A stretch of DNA of 64,000 nucleotides from JBCCIM01 sp965263205 (GTDB lineage: Bacteria > Bacteroidota > Rhodothermia > Rhodothermales > JAHQVL01): assembly GCA_965263205.1 (NCBI GenBank), contig CBDHHF010000026.1, forward strand, positions 226,940 to 290,939. Reading direction: 5' to 3'. This document shows, in pieces, positions 53,932 through 62,836 of this stretch (its first letter is position 1; every line of letters starts with the position of its first letter). The notes under the pieces are model-generated. The model made no database searches and was not told the DNA's origin. It saw nothing but the letters and a program-made list of their open reading frames with translations. A program made the translations under genes and the position numbers.

Positions 53932-53965
53932 AGGGTCTGCCGGCATTGCCGGGAGACCCTTTTTT
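53932..53965 (+). terminator. Rho-independent terminator after the lipoprotein gene
   Basis: AGGGTCTGCCGGC and GCCGGGAGACCCT form a 13-bp stem with one mismatch and a three-base loop, followed by six T. It lies 22 bp after the stop at 53909. Confidence 0.9.
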
Positions 53966-54042
53966 GTACCCCATCACTTTTTCATTACGCCATAATCCAG
54001 GCCGAAAAACATCTAACCTGTAGCCTGCACTTTTCAAAAGCG

Positions 54043-54072
54043 ATCAAATAAATCCACCAGGATGTATTTGAT
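54043..54072 (+). repeat. Dispersed head-type hairpin repeat, copy 6 (tail absent)
   Basis: ATCAAATAAATCC-ACCA-GGATGTATTTGAT with one mismatch, the same layout as the other heads (four-base loop, arms ending ATCC/GGAT). The conserved tail is not seen after it. Confidence 0.55.
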
Positions 54073-54151
54073 TACAAGCACAACGCTTGTATCTAAAAAA
54101 AACATGGCTAAATTCTAGGTGCCCTTTCCATCCTGCCAGTCGTAAAACGCC

Positions 54152-56452
54152 ATGGACAATTCCTCACCGAAGGCTGAACCACCTGAAGAATCACCCGATT
54201 TTGTATTTAAAAAACCGGCACGTGGAGCAGCAGGGCTCAAGGCTATACGCTCTTCACTCAAACACCTCAAAGATGAGGTAGGCGTATTTCAGGGCTTAAA
54301 AATTCTGAACCAGGCAAATCAAACTACTGGATTTGATTGCCCCGGTTGCGCCTGGCCTGACCCTGCTGCGGACGAGCGCTCAGCACTTGGCGAGTATTGT
54401 GAGAATGGTGCAAAAGCTGTTGCAGAAGAAGCTACCCTCAAACGCGTGACGCCGGCATTCTTCGCCAAACACAGCATACACGAGCTATCCTTGCAATCGG
54501 ATATGTGGCTCGGCAAACAAGGCCGGCTCACGCACCCAATGATCCGCAAACCCGGCGCCTCACACTATGCACCGATCTCTTGGGATGAGGCATTTGCGCT
54601 TATCGGTGACACGCTCAATGCACTCAACTCGCCCGACGAAGCAATTTTCTACACCTCCGGCCGGACCAGTAACGAAGCTGCGTTCCTCTATCAGCTTTTG
54701 GGCCGGCAATTTGGTACCAACAATTTCCCCGATTGCTCAAACATGTGCCATGAGTCCAGTGGCACTGGCCTCTCCGAAGTCATAGGCATTGGCAAAGGCA
54801 CCGTTAAACTGGAAGACTTCTATATCGCTGATGCTGTGGTTGTTATCGGCCAAAACCCGGGCACAAACCACCCACGCATGTTATCAGCGCTTCAAAAAGC
54901 CAAACGCAACGGGTGTAAAATCATCCATATCAATCCGCTGCCTGAAACAGGATTGAAGCGATTCAAACATCCGCAAGAAGTACTCAGTTGGGTAGGCACA
55001 GGGACAACGCTGGCTGATCTATTTTTACAGGTACGCATCAATGGTGATGTGGCGCTACTCAAAGGCATCATGAAGGCCCTGGTTGAAGCTGAGGATCGCT
55101 TGCCAGGCACTGCGTTGGACAAGGCGTTCATCGATTCAAAAACTGCCGGCAGCGAAGCTTTCCTCGATGATCTCCGTGCTGCAGATTGGGCGCCCCTCAT
55201 TGATGATAGCGGCATCTCGCGAACGGTGATGCAGACGGCAGCCGAAATGCTCAGGGCATCAGACAAGATCATCGTATGCTGGGCGATGGGCCTGACGCAA
55301 CACGAAAATGCCATTGCCAACATCCAGTCCTGCGTAAACCTGTTGTTAATGCGTGGCAGTATCGGAAAACCAGGTGCCGGCGCGTGCCCTGTTCGGGGCC
55401 ACAGCAATGTCCAGGGAGATCGTACCGTCGGCATCACGGCGCGTCCCAAGCGGACGTTTTTAAAAACGCTCGGCGCCAATTTCGACTTTGATCCACCGAT
55501 GCAACACGGTTACGACACTGTGGAAGCGATACACGCCATGCACAGCGGTAAAGCAAAAGTCTTTTTTGCGCTTGGTGGCAATTTCTTATCAGCGACGCCC
55601 GATACGCGCTATACCGCAGCAGCGCTCTCTCGCTGTGCGCTCACGGTTCAGGTATCAACCAAACTCAACCGCTCACATCTGATTGCCGGCGAAACTGCGC
55701 TCATCCTGCCTTGCCTGGGACGCACTGAAAGAGACGAGCAAGATGGCAAGACACAGTTTGTTACTGTAGAGAACTCGATGGGGTTTGTGCACAAATCAGA
55801 AGGCCAGATGCAGCCTGCTGCAGATACGTTGCGAAGTGAGCCGGCCATCATTTGCAATCTGGCGCAGGCCACGTTAAAAGACCGCTCTACGCTCGACTGG
55901 GAAGCCATGAAAAATAATTACGATACCATCCGTACCGCCATCGAAGCCACCATTCCGGGATTTACGGGATACAACCAGCGGGTGCGCGAAGGCGGCTTTT
56001 ATCTCCCCAATGGGCCAAGAGAAGGCAACTTCACTACCCCAGACGGCAAAGCCCACTTCACGGTGCATCCGCTGCCGAAGCATAACATGCCGGCCAACAC
56101 GTACATGATGATGACCATCAGAAGTCACGACCAGTTTAATACAACCATTTACGGGCTCGACGACAGATACCGCGGCATCAAGGGCGGGCGACGGATTGTA
56201 TTTATGCATCCTGAAGACATGCAAGCGGCCGGCCTTGAGGCCAAAGACGCTGTAGATCTTGTGAGTACGTACGATGGCGAGGAACGGCGGGCTAAACGGT
56301 TTTTTGTGGTGCCGTTTTCCATCCCAAGAAAATGTGTTGCCACGTATTTCCCCGAGGCGAATGTGTTGGTGCCGGTCCATCTGACCGCTAAACGAAGCAA
56401 TACACCGGTATCCAAATCGGTGATCGTATCCATCGAGCCCCACACTGTGTAG
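54152..56452 (+). CDS. FdhF/YdeP-family molybdopterin oxidoreductase
   Basis: 766 residues, no signal peptide, so probably cytoplasmic. The N-terminal block FDCPGCAWPDP, then EYCENGAKAVAEEAT, is the distinctive cysteine set of YdeP-type enzymes and may bind a cluster. Molybdopterin-binding stretches follow: AIFYTSGRTSNEAAFLYQLL, FPDCSNMCHESSGTGL, VVVIGQNPGTNHPRML, GAGACPVRGHSNVQGDRTVG, and the C-terminal domain with LMTIRSHDQFNT-like text (MMMTIRSHDQFNTTIYGLDD). E. coli YdeP is linked to acid resistance; the substrate is unknown. The cofactor gene mobA follows 5 bp later. Confidence 0.9.
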   Translation: MDNSSPKAEPPEESPDFVFKKPARGAAGLKAIRSSLKHLKDEVGVFQGLKILNQANQTTGFDCPGCAWPDPAADERSALGEYCENGAKAVAEEATLKRVTPAFFAKHSIHELSLQSDMWLGKQGRLTHPMIRKPGASHYAPISWDEAFALIGDTLNALNSPDEAIFYTSGRTSNEAAFLYQLLGRQFGTNNFPDCSNMCHESSGTGLSEVIGIGKGTVKLEDFYIADAVVVIGQNPGTNHPRMLSALQKAKRNGCKIIHINPLPETGLKRFKHPQEVLSWVGTGTTLADLFLQVRINGDVALLKGIMKALVEAEDRLPGTALDKAFIDSKTAGSEAFLDDLRAADWAPLIDDSGISRTVMQTAAEMLRASDKIIVCWAMGLTQHENAIANIQSCVNLLLMRGSIGKPGAGACPVRGHSNVQGDRTVGITARPKRTFLKTLGANFDFDPPMQHGYDTVEAIHAMHSGKAKVFFALGGNFLSATPDTRYTAAALSRCALTVQVSTKLNRSHLIAGETALILPCLGRTERDEQDGKTQFVTVENSMGFVHKSEGQMQPAADTLRSEPAIICNLAQATLKDRSTLDWEAMKNNYDTIRTAIEATIPGFTGYNQRVREGGFYLPNGPREGNFTTPDGKAHFTVHPLPKHNMPANTYMMMTIRSHDQFNTTIYGLDDRYRGIKGGRRIVFMHPEDMQAAGLEAKDAVDLVSTYDGEERRAKRFFVVPFSIPRKCVATYFPEANVLVPVHLTAKRSNTPVSKSVIVSIEPHTV

Positions 56453-56457
56453 AAAAA

Positions 56458-57051
56458 ATGGGGATTGCAGCAGACCAGGTAACTGCCCTCGTATTGGCCG
56501 GCGGACAAAGCAGACGGTTCGGATCGGACAAAGCACATGCGTTAATCGATGGCAGGCCCATGGCAATGCGGGTGTTCGATATGCTCAACGCGTGTTTCTC
56601 CACGGTACTCATCAGCACAGGCCATGCAGATCGGACCTTCGACATCCCCGCCAAACACATTGCAGATTGTATACCAGATGCAGGCCCACTTGGTGGTATT
56701 CATGCCGGCCTCAACGAAATCCAATCAACTGACGCCATGCAGCTTTTTGTGGCAGCCGTGGATCTTCCCTTTATCACGACAGAAGCCGTCCAACAACTGC
56801 TCCAAGCGGCTGATGATACAACAGACGTTGTGATGGGCACAGATGGCATGCAGCCACAACCGTTATTTGGCTGCTACCACCGGAAGCTGTTAAACCCACT
56901 CCACCGCTTCCTCGCTAACGATGACAGAGCAGTGCGTAACTTTTTGAAGCAGCTACGTACCCGGACCGTTCTGCTTCCAGGTGATGTGTTAAAAAACATC
57001 AACCATCCAGCTGACATGCCCGACTCAGGCAAATTTCAAGCAGACCGGTGA
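56458..57051 (+). CDS. mobA: Molybdenum cofactor guanylyltransferase
   Basis: 197 residues. The nucleotide-binding loop is LVLAGGQSRRFGSDKA (residues 10-25), with later IADCIPDAGPLGGIHAGLNE and AAVDLPFI (metal-binding Asp). MobA joins GMP to molybdopterin to make the bis-MGD cofactor needed by enzymes such as the one encoded immediately upstream (5 bp gap). The 3' end overlaps the convergent lactonase gene by 27 bp. Confidence 0.95.
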   Translation: MGIAADQVTALVLAGGQSRRFGSDKAHALIDGRPMAMRVFDMLNACFSTVLISTGHADRTFDIPAKHIADCIPDAGPLGGIHAGLNEIQSTDAMQLFVAAVDLPFITTEAVQQLLQAADDTTDVVMGTDGMQPQPLFGCYHRKLLNPLHRFLANDDRAVRNFLKQLRTRTVLLPGDVLKNINHPADMPDSGKFQADR

Positions 57052-58245
57052 CGGGACTTCTACGCGTTGGCCTGTAGAAGCCAGTAAGCCCGTTTCTTCG
57101 TTACGTTTGAATACAAAAATGGTGTTGCTGTTTTGATTGGCAGCCAACAAATACTTGCCAGAAGGATCCAGGGTAAAATTCCGGGGTGTTTTGCCTTTGG
57201 TAGACTCATGGCCGACAGCCTCAAGTTTGCCTGTGGCAGCATCAAAAGCAACAATAACAATGCTATCGTGCCCTCGGTTTGAGCCATAGACAAATCGACC
57301 ATCAGGAGAGACATGAATATCAGCGCAGTAGCTGGTCCCGGTAAACGAATCAGGCAGGGTTGAGATGGTATCCAGTATTTCAAAAGCACCTGTTGCCGGC
57401 GTGTACCGGGCAGACAGCATGGTGGAGTCCAGTTCGTTTATGATAAACGCGTGCTCTCCATCGGGATGAAAGGCGATGTGCCGTGGCCCAGCACCCGGCT
57501 GTACGTGCAACGGATTAACGGTAGCCACGAGTGTCCCCGCCTGGCTATTCAGATCATACGAGCGGACTTGATCGATCCCTAAATCAGCCACAACAACCTT
57601 GTTGTTATCAGGCGAAAGCATTACAGCATGGGCATGCGGCCCAGCCTGCCGGCGTTCGTTCACGCTTGATCCAGCGTGCTGGACTGTGGTCTTGATATCT
57701 CCCAGCATTCCCCCTTCTTCGACGGGGTACATCGTTACGTTGCCCCCCATGTAGTTCGCAACCAATACCCACTGCCCGGTGGCATCAACACTGATATAGC
57801 AAGGCGCACCGCCATTTGAAGCCTGCTGATTCAGGGCTAACAACTCACCCGTGTCGGGCGCGATGGCGTACGCAGTGATGGCCCCACTCTCTTTGCCATC
57901 AAATTCCATCAACTCATTCACTGCGTAAAGCCATTTCCCCGTAGGGTGTAAGGCCAGATACGAAGGGTTTTCAGTAACTGCAACCAGTTCGGGTTTGTCG
58001 AGCAAGCCTGTTTCGTCGTTCAGGCGCAAACGGTATATCCCCCTGCTATCGCCATTCGTATACGTACCGACGTATAGCGTTTTCAAATTAGACATAGTCG
58101 TTTCGTCCAAACAGCCCATCAAAAGCCCACTCCCCATCAATCCGACGGCACCGGCAGAAATCTGGGACAGAAATCTGCGCCGGGATGCATTGTTCACTGG
58201 CTTCTCGGACAGTATCGTTGTAGGCAGTATCGTTGTAGGCTTCAT
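57025..58245 (-). CDS. Lactonase-family beta-propeller protein with twin-arginine lipoprotein signal
   Basis: 406 residues. After MKPTTILPTTILSEKPVNNA comes the twin-arginine signal SRRRFLSQISAGAVGLMGSG and lipobox LMGC. The rest is a seven-bladed propeller typical of the 6-phosphogluconolactonase (Pgl)/cycloisomerase family, with LYVGTYTNGDSRGIYRL, YISVDATGQWVLVANYMGGN and GAGPRHIAFHPDGEHAFIIN as repeated blades. Because it is exported by Tat it probably acts on an external lactone. Its N-terminal codons contain a 15-bp perfect tandem repeat (58211-58240). The gene overlaps mobA by 27 bp at the 3' end. Confidence 0.85.
   Translation of the reverse strand: MKPTTILPTTILSEKPVNNASRRRFLSQISAGAVGLMGSGLLMGCLDETTMSNLKTLYVGTYTNGDSRGIYRLRLNDETGLLDKPELVAVTENPSYLALHPTGKWLYAVNELMEFDGKESGAITAYAIAPDTGELLALNQQASNGGAPCYISVDATGQWVLVANYMGGNVTMYPVEEGGMLGDIKTTVQHAGSSVNERRQAGPHAHAVMLSPDNNKVVVADLGIDQVRSYDLNSQAGTLVATVNPLHVQPGAGPRHIAFHPDGEHAFIINELDSTMLSARYTPATGAFEILDTISTLPDSFTGTSYCADIHVSPDGRFVYGSNRGHDSIVIVAFDAATGKLEAVGHESTKGKTPRNFTLDPSGKYLLAANQNSNTIFVFKRNEETGLLASTGQRVEVPSPVCLKFA
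58211..58240 (-). repeat. 15-bp perfect tandem duplication in the lactonase 5' end
   Basis: AGTATCGTTGTAGGC occurs twice in a row within codons 2-12 of the lactonase gene, giving the peptide repeat T-T-I-L-(P/S). It keeps the frame. Confidence 0.85.
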
Positions 58246-58269
58246 TGCTTACAGCCTCCAGGCTAACGC

Positions 58270-59526
58270 TTAAAACTGAATATCTTTCTCAACGCGTTTG
58301 CCATCGCGTTTCACAACAACCGAGGTCTTTTGGCCTTTTTCGAGTTTGCCGAGTGCCATCATGTAATCGTTGATGTTGTTGATCTCAAATTCTGCGAGCT
58401 TGACAACAATATCACCACGCTCGAGGCCGGCTTTTGCCGCAGGACGGTCATCCATAACCGCATCGATGCGCACACCCACGCCATCCGCTACATAATCCGG
58501 CATGATGCCCAGGCTCACCTTGAACGTGCTGCGCATGGTCTGCTCATCCTTCGTTTTGGTAAACGCGATAGCTTCCGGACTATCAATTGTTTCAACCAAA
58601 TCAACAACATAATTAGCAATTTGCTGGATGCCCTCAAAATTGATGAGCGGACTGTCGTCAGCGGCTGTATGGTAATCGGTGTGTTGTCCTGTGAAGAAAT
58701 GTAGCGCGGGAATATCTTCCAGGTAGAACGAGGTATGATCGGATGCCCCTACCCCTGATTCGTGTTTTTTGAGCTCAAACCCTTCAGGTTTGGTTTCCTC
58801 AAGGGCGTCATCCCATACAGGTGACGTACCTGTACCATTGACGGCCAGGACTTTGTTTTCATTGAGCCGGCCTACCATGTCAAGATTGATCATGTAGCTA
58901 ATTTTGTCGAGCGCAGGGATGCCTTCTTTTACAAACGCTTTTGATCCGTATAAGCCGAGTTCTTCCCCTGAGAAGCCAACAAACAGATAGTTGTTCGCCT
59001 TGGCTTCTGAATCGTTGAGCTGTCGCGCAATTTCAATGATGCCGGCAACACCACTCGCGTTGTCATCAGCACCATTATGAATGGCCGGTACCTCATTCGG
59101 CTGCCGGGACCCAAAATGGCCATGTCCAATGTGATCATAGTGTGCACCGATAACAACGGTATGTGCAGCACCGTTATCGATATAGCCAGCTACGTTTACG
59201 CCTTCACGGGCCTCTCCTGTACCTGGTGCTGCATGGGGGTTGGTGTTGAAAGTAAACGCAAAGTTATGATACCACGAACCATTGTAAGGCGTCAGGCCAA
59301 TGGCTTCAAAACGTTTTACGATGTATGCTGCAGCACGCGCCTCTCCGTCGGTCCCTGTTTCGCGGCCTTCGAGATAATCTGAAGCCAGGAAGACCACATC
59401 TACTTCGATGGGCAACAGGTCGTCTTGTGACTGGGCAATGGATGGCTGAGCAATGAATAACGAGAGATACAGCAGACCCAAGATGCGGCTTGTAGCCTTT
59501 TGGGCAACGCTTCTATATGAAATCAT
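58270..59526 (-). CDS. M28-family zinc aminopeptidase with C-terminal PDZ domain
   Basis: 418 residues. The signal peptide is hydrophobic (LGLLYLSLFIAQPSIAQ). The two-zinc motifs are VIGAHYDHIGHG, NGADDNASGVAG, GFSGEELGLYGS, NLDMVGR and DIPALHFFTGQHTDYHTAAD. The last 90 residues are a PDZ domain (DGVGVRIDAVMDDRPAAKAG, LERGDIVVKLAEFEINN), used for substrate or partner binding. It would cut N-terminal residues from peptides in the periplasm or outside. The start is 24 bp before the lactonase gene on the same strand. Confidence 0.92.
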   Translation of the reverse strand: MISYRSVAQKATSRILGLLYLSLFIAQPSIAQSQDDLLPIEVDVVFLASDYLEGRETGTDGEARAAAYIVKRFEAIGLTPYNGSWYHNFAFTFNTNPHAAPGTGEAREGVNVAGYIDNGAAHTVVIGAHYDHIGHGHFGSRQPNEVPAIHNGADDNASGVAGIIEIARQLNDSEAKANNYLFVGFSGEELGLYGSKAFVKEGIPALDKISYMINLDMVGRLNENKVLAVNGTGTSPVWDDALEETKPEGFELKKHESGVGASDHTSFYLEDIPALHFFTGQHTDYHTAADDSPLINFEGIQQIANYVVDLVETIDSPEAIAFTKTKDEQTMRSTFKVSLGIMPDYVADGVGVRIDAVMDDRPAAKAGLERGDIVVKLAEFEINNINDYMMALGKLEKGQKTSVVVKRDGKRVEKDIQF

Positions 59527-59570
59527 AAAAGGAATGTAGACAAAGAGGTTAGCGATGCTTGCAGGCTGCT

Positions 59571-59612
59571 ACTATTCTGAAATACTATCCACTATTCTGA
59601 AATACTATCCAC
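59571..59612. repeat. 20-bp tandem repeat, two copies plus two bases
   Basis: ACTATTCTGAAATACTATCC is present twice in a row (59571-59610), then AC. It lies in the 167-bp gap between the M28 peptidase and ROK kinase genes. Confidence 0.85.
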
Positions 59613-59693
59613 TTGATGTGAGCATCCTTGCGCTTTTTAAAAGACTGTTTACGCAACGAGTTTCCGTTGGCAGCAATAAGCCTACGCGTATTT

Positions 59694-60665
59694 TTATTTC
59701 TTCAGCGAGGCGACGTGCTCCCCAACCAATGCCGGCATCAACGCTGCAATATCGCCGATAGATCTACCATGCAAGGTGGGCAGAAGCTGACAAACCCCAA
59801 CCGCCGCGGGTAACGCTTCCCGCGCTAATTCATCACGTACTGCCGCCAACACACGATCTCCCAACACGACGCCCAGCGTTCCCAGAATAATCGCTTCCGG
59901 ATTCAGTAAATCGACCAACAACGCAATACCACGCCCCATCCACTTGCCGGCCTCGGCTGCCACAGCAAGCGCTTCAGGATCATCAGCAAGCATATCGTCA
60001 ACAAGCATACGGATTGATGTATCTGCTGGCCAACGCTTTGGATTGCGCATGTGTGCCAATGCAACAAGTCCGGCACCAGACGCAAATCCTTCCCATGAAC
60101 CCGTTTTACCAAACCCCATTGGTCCTGCTTCTGCCAATCGCCAGTGTCCAACTTCACCAGCCGTTTCACTCCGGCCATACAGCACCTGCCCATTGATGAT
60201 CACCCCGGCTCCTAACCCGGTCCCGAATGTCAGAAAAACCAGATCTTTGATCTCTGGCTGCGTTTTCCCAATACCGAAATGGTAAGACGCCAATGCACCG
60301 GTATTCCCGTCGTGGTCTATATATACAGGGAGCAGCGGAAACGCATCCATCAGATGTTGCTTGAGAGGAACGCCATGCCACCCCGGCAAGTGTGGTGGAT
60401 TCACCAACGCTCCTGCTGCTACACGGAGTGGACCACCGATCGAAACCCCTATGGCCTGAATGCCGCGGCCGGCTTTTCTGGCATTTGATCGGATTTGCTG
60501 TGCAACCTCGATAATTTTGGGAAAGGTATCCACAAACGGCACCTTTGCGTTGGTGGGTAACTCCATACGCTGCAAAATCTCCCCTTCCAATGTACCTTCC
60601 ACAACGGCTGTTTTTGTGCCGCCAATATCAAATCCGAGAATGGTCTGGGTTAAAGCCCGCAGCAC
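59694..60665 (-). CDS. ROK-family sugar kinase-like protein without the zinc cysteines
   Basis: 323 residues from a GTG at 60663-60665 with AGAAGG just upstream; no ATG is available nearby. The ATP motif is ILGFDIGGTKTAVVEG, followed by IGVSIGGPL, VYIDHDGNTGALASYHFGIG (substrate Asp), FLTFGTGLGAGVIINGQVLY and GEVGHW. ROK proteins normally have CxCGxxGC after this His; here the stretch reads RLAEAGPMGFGKTGSWEGFA with no Cys at all. It is probably a glucokinase, N-acetylmannosamine kinase or fructokinase relative; the substrate is unknown. It follows dsbD by 14 bp. Confidence 0.85.
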   Translation of the reverse strand: MLRALTQTILGFDIGGTKTAVVEGTLEGEILQRMELPTNAKVPFVDTFPKIIEVAQQIRSNARKAGRGIQAIGVSIGGPLRVAAGALVNPPHLPGWHGVPLKQHLMDAFPLLPVYIDHDGNTGALASYHFGIGKTQPEIKDLVFLTFGTGLGAGVIINGQVLYGRSETAGEVGHWRLAEAGPMGFGKTGSWEGFASGAGLVALAHMRNPKRWPADTSIRMLVDDMLADDPEALAVAAEAGKWMGRGIALLVDLLNPEAIILGTLGVVLGDRVLAAVRDELAREALPAAVGVCQLLPTLHGRSIGDIAALMPALVGEHVASLKK

Positions 60666-60679
60666 AGCCCTTCTGCTGG

Positions 60680-62644
60680 TTAGTTAGAAAGTGCGAGATG
60701 GTTCGAGAAAGACATGGCGCCACCATCCAGGAACGCTCTGAATTCCGCCACAGAGGCCGTACCACTCATCCGTGCCAGAAGCACCTGCGATGATGGATGC
60801 ACAACGGCATAGGTTGGCAAAGCCACTGTTCCTGTCAAATTGAGTTGGTAGCGCTGCAGTTCAGGCCCTTCGTCTATATCGTCTGTGTAAAGCCGCAGCA
60901 TGACAAAGTTATTCTCAAAGCGCTCGACAATCGATTGGTGCAGAAAAACGGTGGACTCCATCTGCCGGCAATTGGTACACGTGTAACCCGTGAAATCGAT
61001 GAATACAGGTTTACCCGCTGCTTCAGCAGCTGCAAATGCTGTATCGATGTCTTCGAACCACAGCTCATCGTCCAGACTTTCGCCGGCTGTACGTGGCAAC
61101 GCAGCCAGCAAACTGATATCGGTGCCCTGTCGTGGCGGTAGAAACGCGTCAATATTGTTCAGCGGGGCGCCCAGTAAACCAGGTACCATATAGATGGCGA
61201 GCCCGAAAAAGCCTATTGCAGAGACCAGCCGAAGCGCCCCAATTTCCTGATCAGCCGGCTCGTGCTTCAGCCGTAACTTGCCAATCAGATAAATACCCGT
61301 CAGGAAGAAAATCACCACAATGACAGCAATCGCAAGCGGGCGTGAAATCAGATTCCAGCCCCAGACCAAATCGGCATTCGACAAAAACTTGATGGCTGCG
61401 GCCAGTTCAACAAAGCCAAATACCACCTTCAAGGTGTTCATCCAACTCCCCGAAGCCGGCAGACGCGATAGCCCCGACGGAAACATGGCAAACAAGACAA
61501 AGGGCAGGGCAAATGTCGCACTAAAAATCAGCATCCCTGCAATCGGATAGATCCATTCACCGCCGGCCGTTGCCGCCAGGAGCGTTCCGACGAATGGCGC
61601 TGTACAGGAAAATGAGACCAGCGTAAGCGTTGCCCCCATAAACAACACGCCGGCGTAGCCACTCCGCTCGTTGCTTTGCCGATTGAAGTAGTTGAGCAAG
61701 CTATTCGGCAACCGAAGTTCAAACAGCCCCAGTAGCGAAAGCGCAAAAACAATAAAAACGAACCCGATCAACAGATTTATCCAGGGGTTTGCTGCAATGA
61801 CCTGTGCACCTGATGCCCCAATCAAAAACGACATCAACACGCCAAGTCCCGTAAAAATCACAATGATGGATAACCCGTACACACTGGCCATGCGAAAGGC
61901 CTCTCCACGATCATCGCTATGCTTGGTAAAGTAGGAGACCGTCAGCGGAATCATCGGAAACGTACACGGCATGAGTAGTGCGCCAAGTCCGGCTCCGATA
62001 GCCAACAACAGGAATCCCCAAAAACCACCGGAACGCGTGCCAAGTGAACCAACAGCTTCCACATTCGGCTCAGGACTGCCTGTTGGCATTTCGATTAATG
62101 GAGCCGGTGTTAACGCTACCTGACCGGGCGTTGCAGTCCCGATACCGCCCTGTCCTTCATAAGCAACGCTGAACACCCCTTTTGCCGGCGGCAAGCACAA
62201 TCCCAGTTCGTCGCTGCAAATTTGGAATCCCACGACGCCAGCCAGCTCATTGGCACCGTTCATCACATTTTCTCCCACATCATACCGCACGTCAAGCAAG
62301 ACCTCACGCTCGAAGTACTCGACATCCATTTTAAAATTCTTATCGAATGCCTGTTTGGGCGTGGACTGGATAATTTCCCCTTGCTGCGTAAGGCCTTGCG
62401 GCAATACATCAACATTGAAGGTCATGCCCCGGATGGGACGGGGTGAGTTCATCGCATACATTTTCCAGCCTGGAGCGATGGAACCGGTAATTTTGAGATC
62501 TACCTCATCGCCCGGACGCAACACATCTTCAGAAAGGCTTGCGCGCCAACTTACATAGTCGGATGGTGGTCCAACTTGCTGCCCATACACCACACCCGTG
62601 GTAAACAATGCAAGAAACAGGAATAAATGGGTACGCAAGTACAT
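60680..62644 (-). CDS. dsbD: Thiol:disulfide interchange protein DsbD
   Basis: 654 residues from the ATG at 62642-62644. The three parts are present: an N-terminal periplasmic domain with Cys pair (FQICSDELGLCLPPAKG), eight membrane helices with the redox cysteines (ALLMPCTFPMIPLTVSYF and LVSFSCTAPFVGTLL) and a C-terminal thioredoxin domain with YTCTNCRQMEST. The active site is CTNC where many DsbD proteins have CVAC. The protein carries reducing power from cytoplasmic thioredoxin to periplasmic thiols, which suits c-type cytochrome maturation and copper proteins found elsewhere in the window. It starts far from the terminator of rplI and is followed 14 bp later by the ROK gene. Confidence 0.95.
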   Translation of the reverse strand: MYLRTHLFLFLALFTTGVVYGQQVGPPSDYVSWRASLSEDVLRPGDEVDLKITGSIAPGWKMYAMNSPRPIRGMTFNVDVLPQGLTQQGEIIQSTPKQAFDKNFKMDVEYFEREVLLDVRYDVGENVMNGANELAGVVGFQICSDELGLCLPPAKGVFSVAYEGQGGIGTATPGQVALTPAPLIEMPTGSPEPNVEAVGSLGTRSGGFWGFLLLAIGAGLGALLMPCTFPMIPLTVSYFTKHSDDRGEAFRMASVYGLSIIVIFTGLGVLMSFLIGASGAQVIAANPWINLLIGFVFIVFALSLLGLFELRLPNSLLNYFNRQSNERSGYAGVLFMGATLTLVSFSCTAPFVGTLLAATAGGEWIYPIAGMLIFSATFALPFVLFAMFPSGLSRLPASGSWMNTLKVVFGFVELAAAIKFLSNADLVWGWNLISRPLAIAVIVVIFFLTGIYLIGKLRLKHEPADQEIGALRLVSAIGFFGLAIYMVPGLLGAPLNNIDAFLPPRQGTDISLLAALPRTAGESLDDELWFEDIDTAFAAAEAAGKPVFIDFTGYTCTNCRQMESTVFLHQSIVERFENNFVMLRLYTDDIDEGPELQRYQLNLTGTVALPTYAVVHPSSQVLLARMSGTASVAEFRAFLDGGAMSFSNHLALSN

Positions 62645-62764
62645 CAATGGTGGTTGTTAAAATCCACAGAAGGAGGGCCTGGAAACGGAATACAAGAGGG
62701 CGCAACTATGGGTATAGTCTCGACGCATCATCTTCCGTTACATGTGCAATATAAAATTACGGAA

Positions 62765-62807
62765 ATAAAAAAGGTGCTCGAAACCGTATCGGTAACGAAC
62801 ACCTTTT
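62765..62807 (-). terminator. Rho-independent terminator of the rpsF-rpsR-rplI operon
   Basis: AAAGGTGCTCG and CGAACACCTTT pair (one G-T) around an inner hairpin (ACCG-TAT-CGGT). Read leftward it ends in TTTTTTATTT. It lies 30 bp after the rplI stop. Confidence 0.92.
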
Positions 62808-62836
62808 CTGAATGTTGCAGGGGTTAAAGCAGCGAA

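Noticed and set aside
54087..54281. 64-codon ORF at the molybdoenzyme start
   Set aside because: Out of frame with the clear molybdoenzyme gene and without any protein-like pattern.
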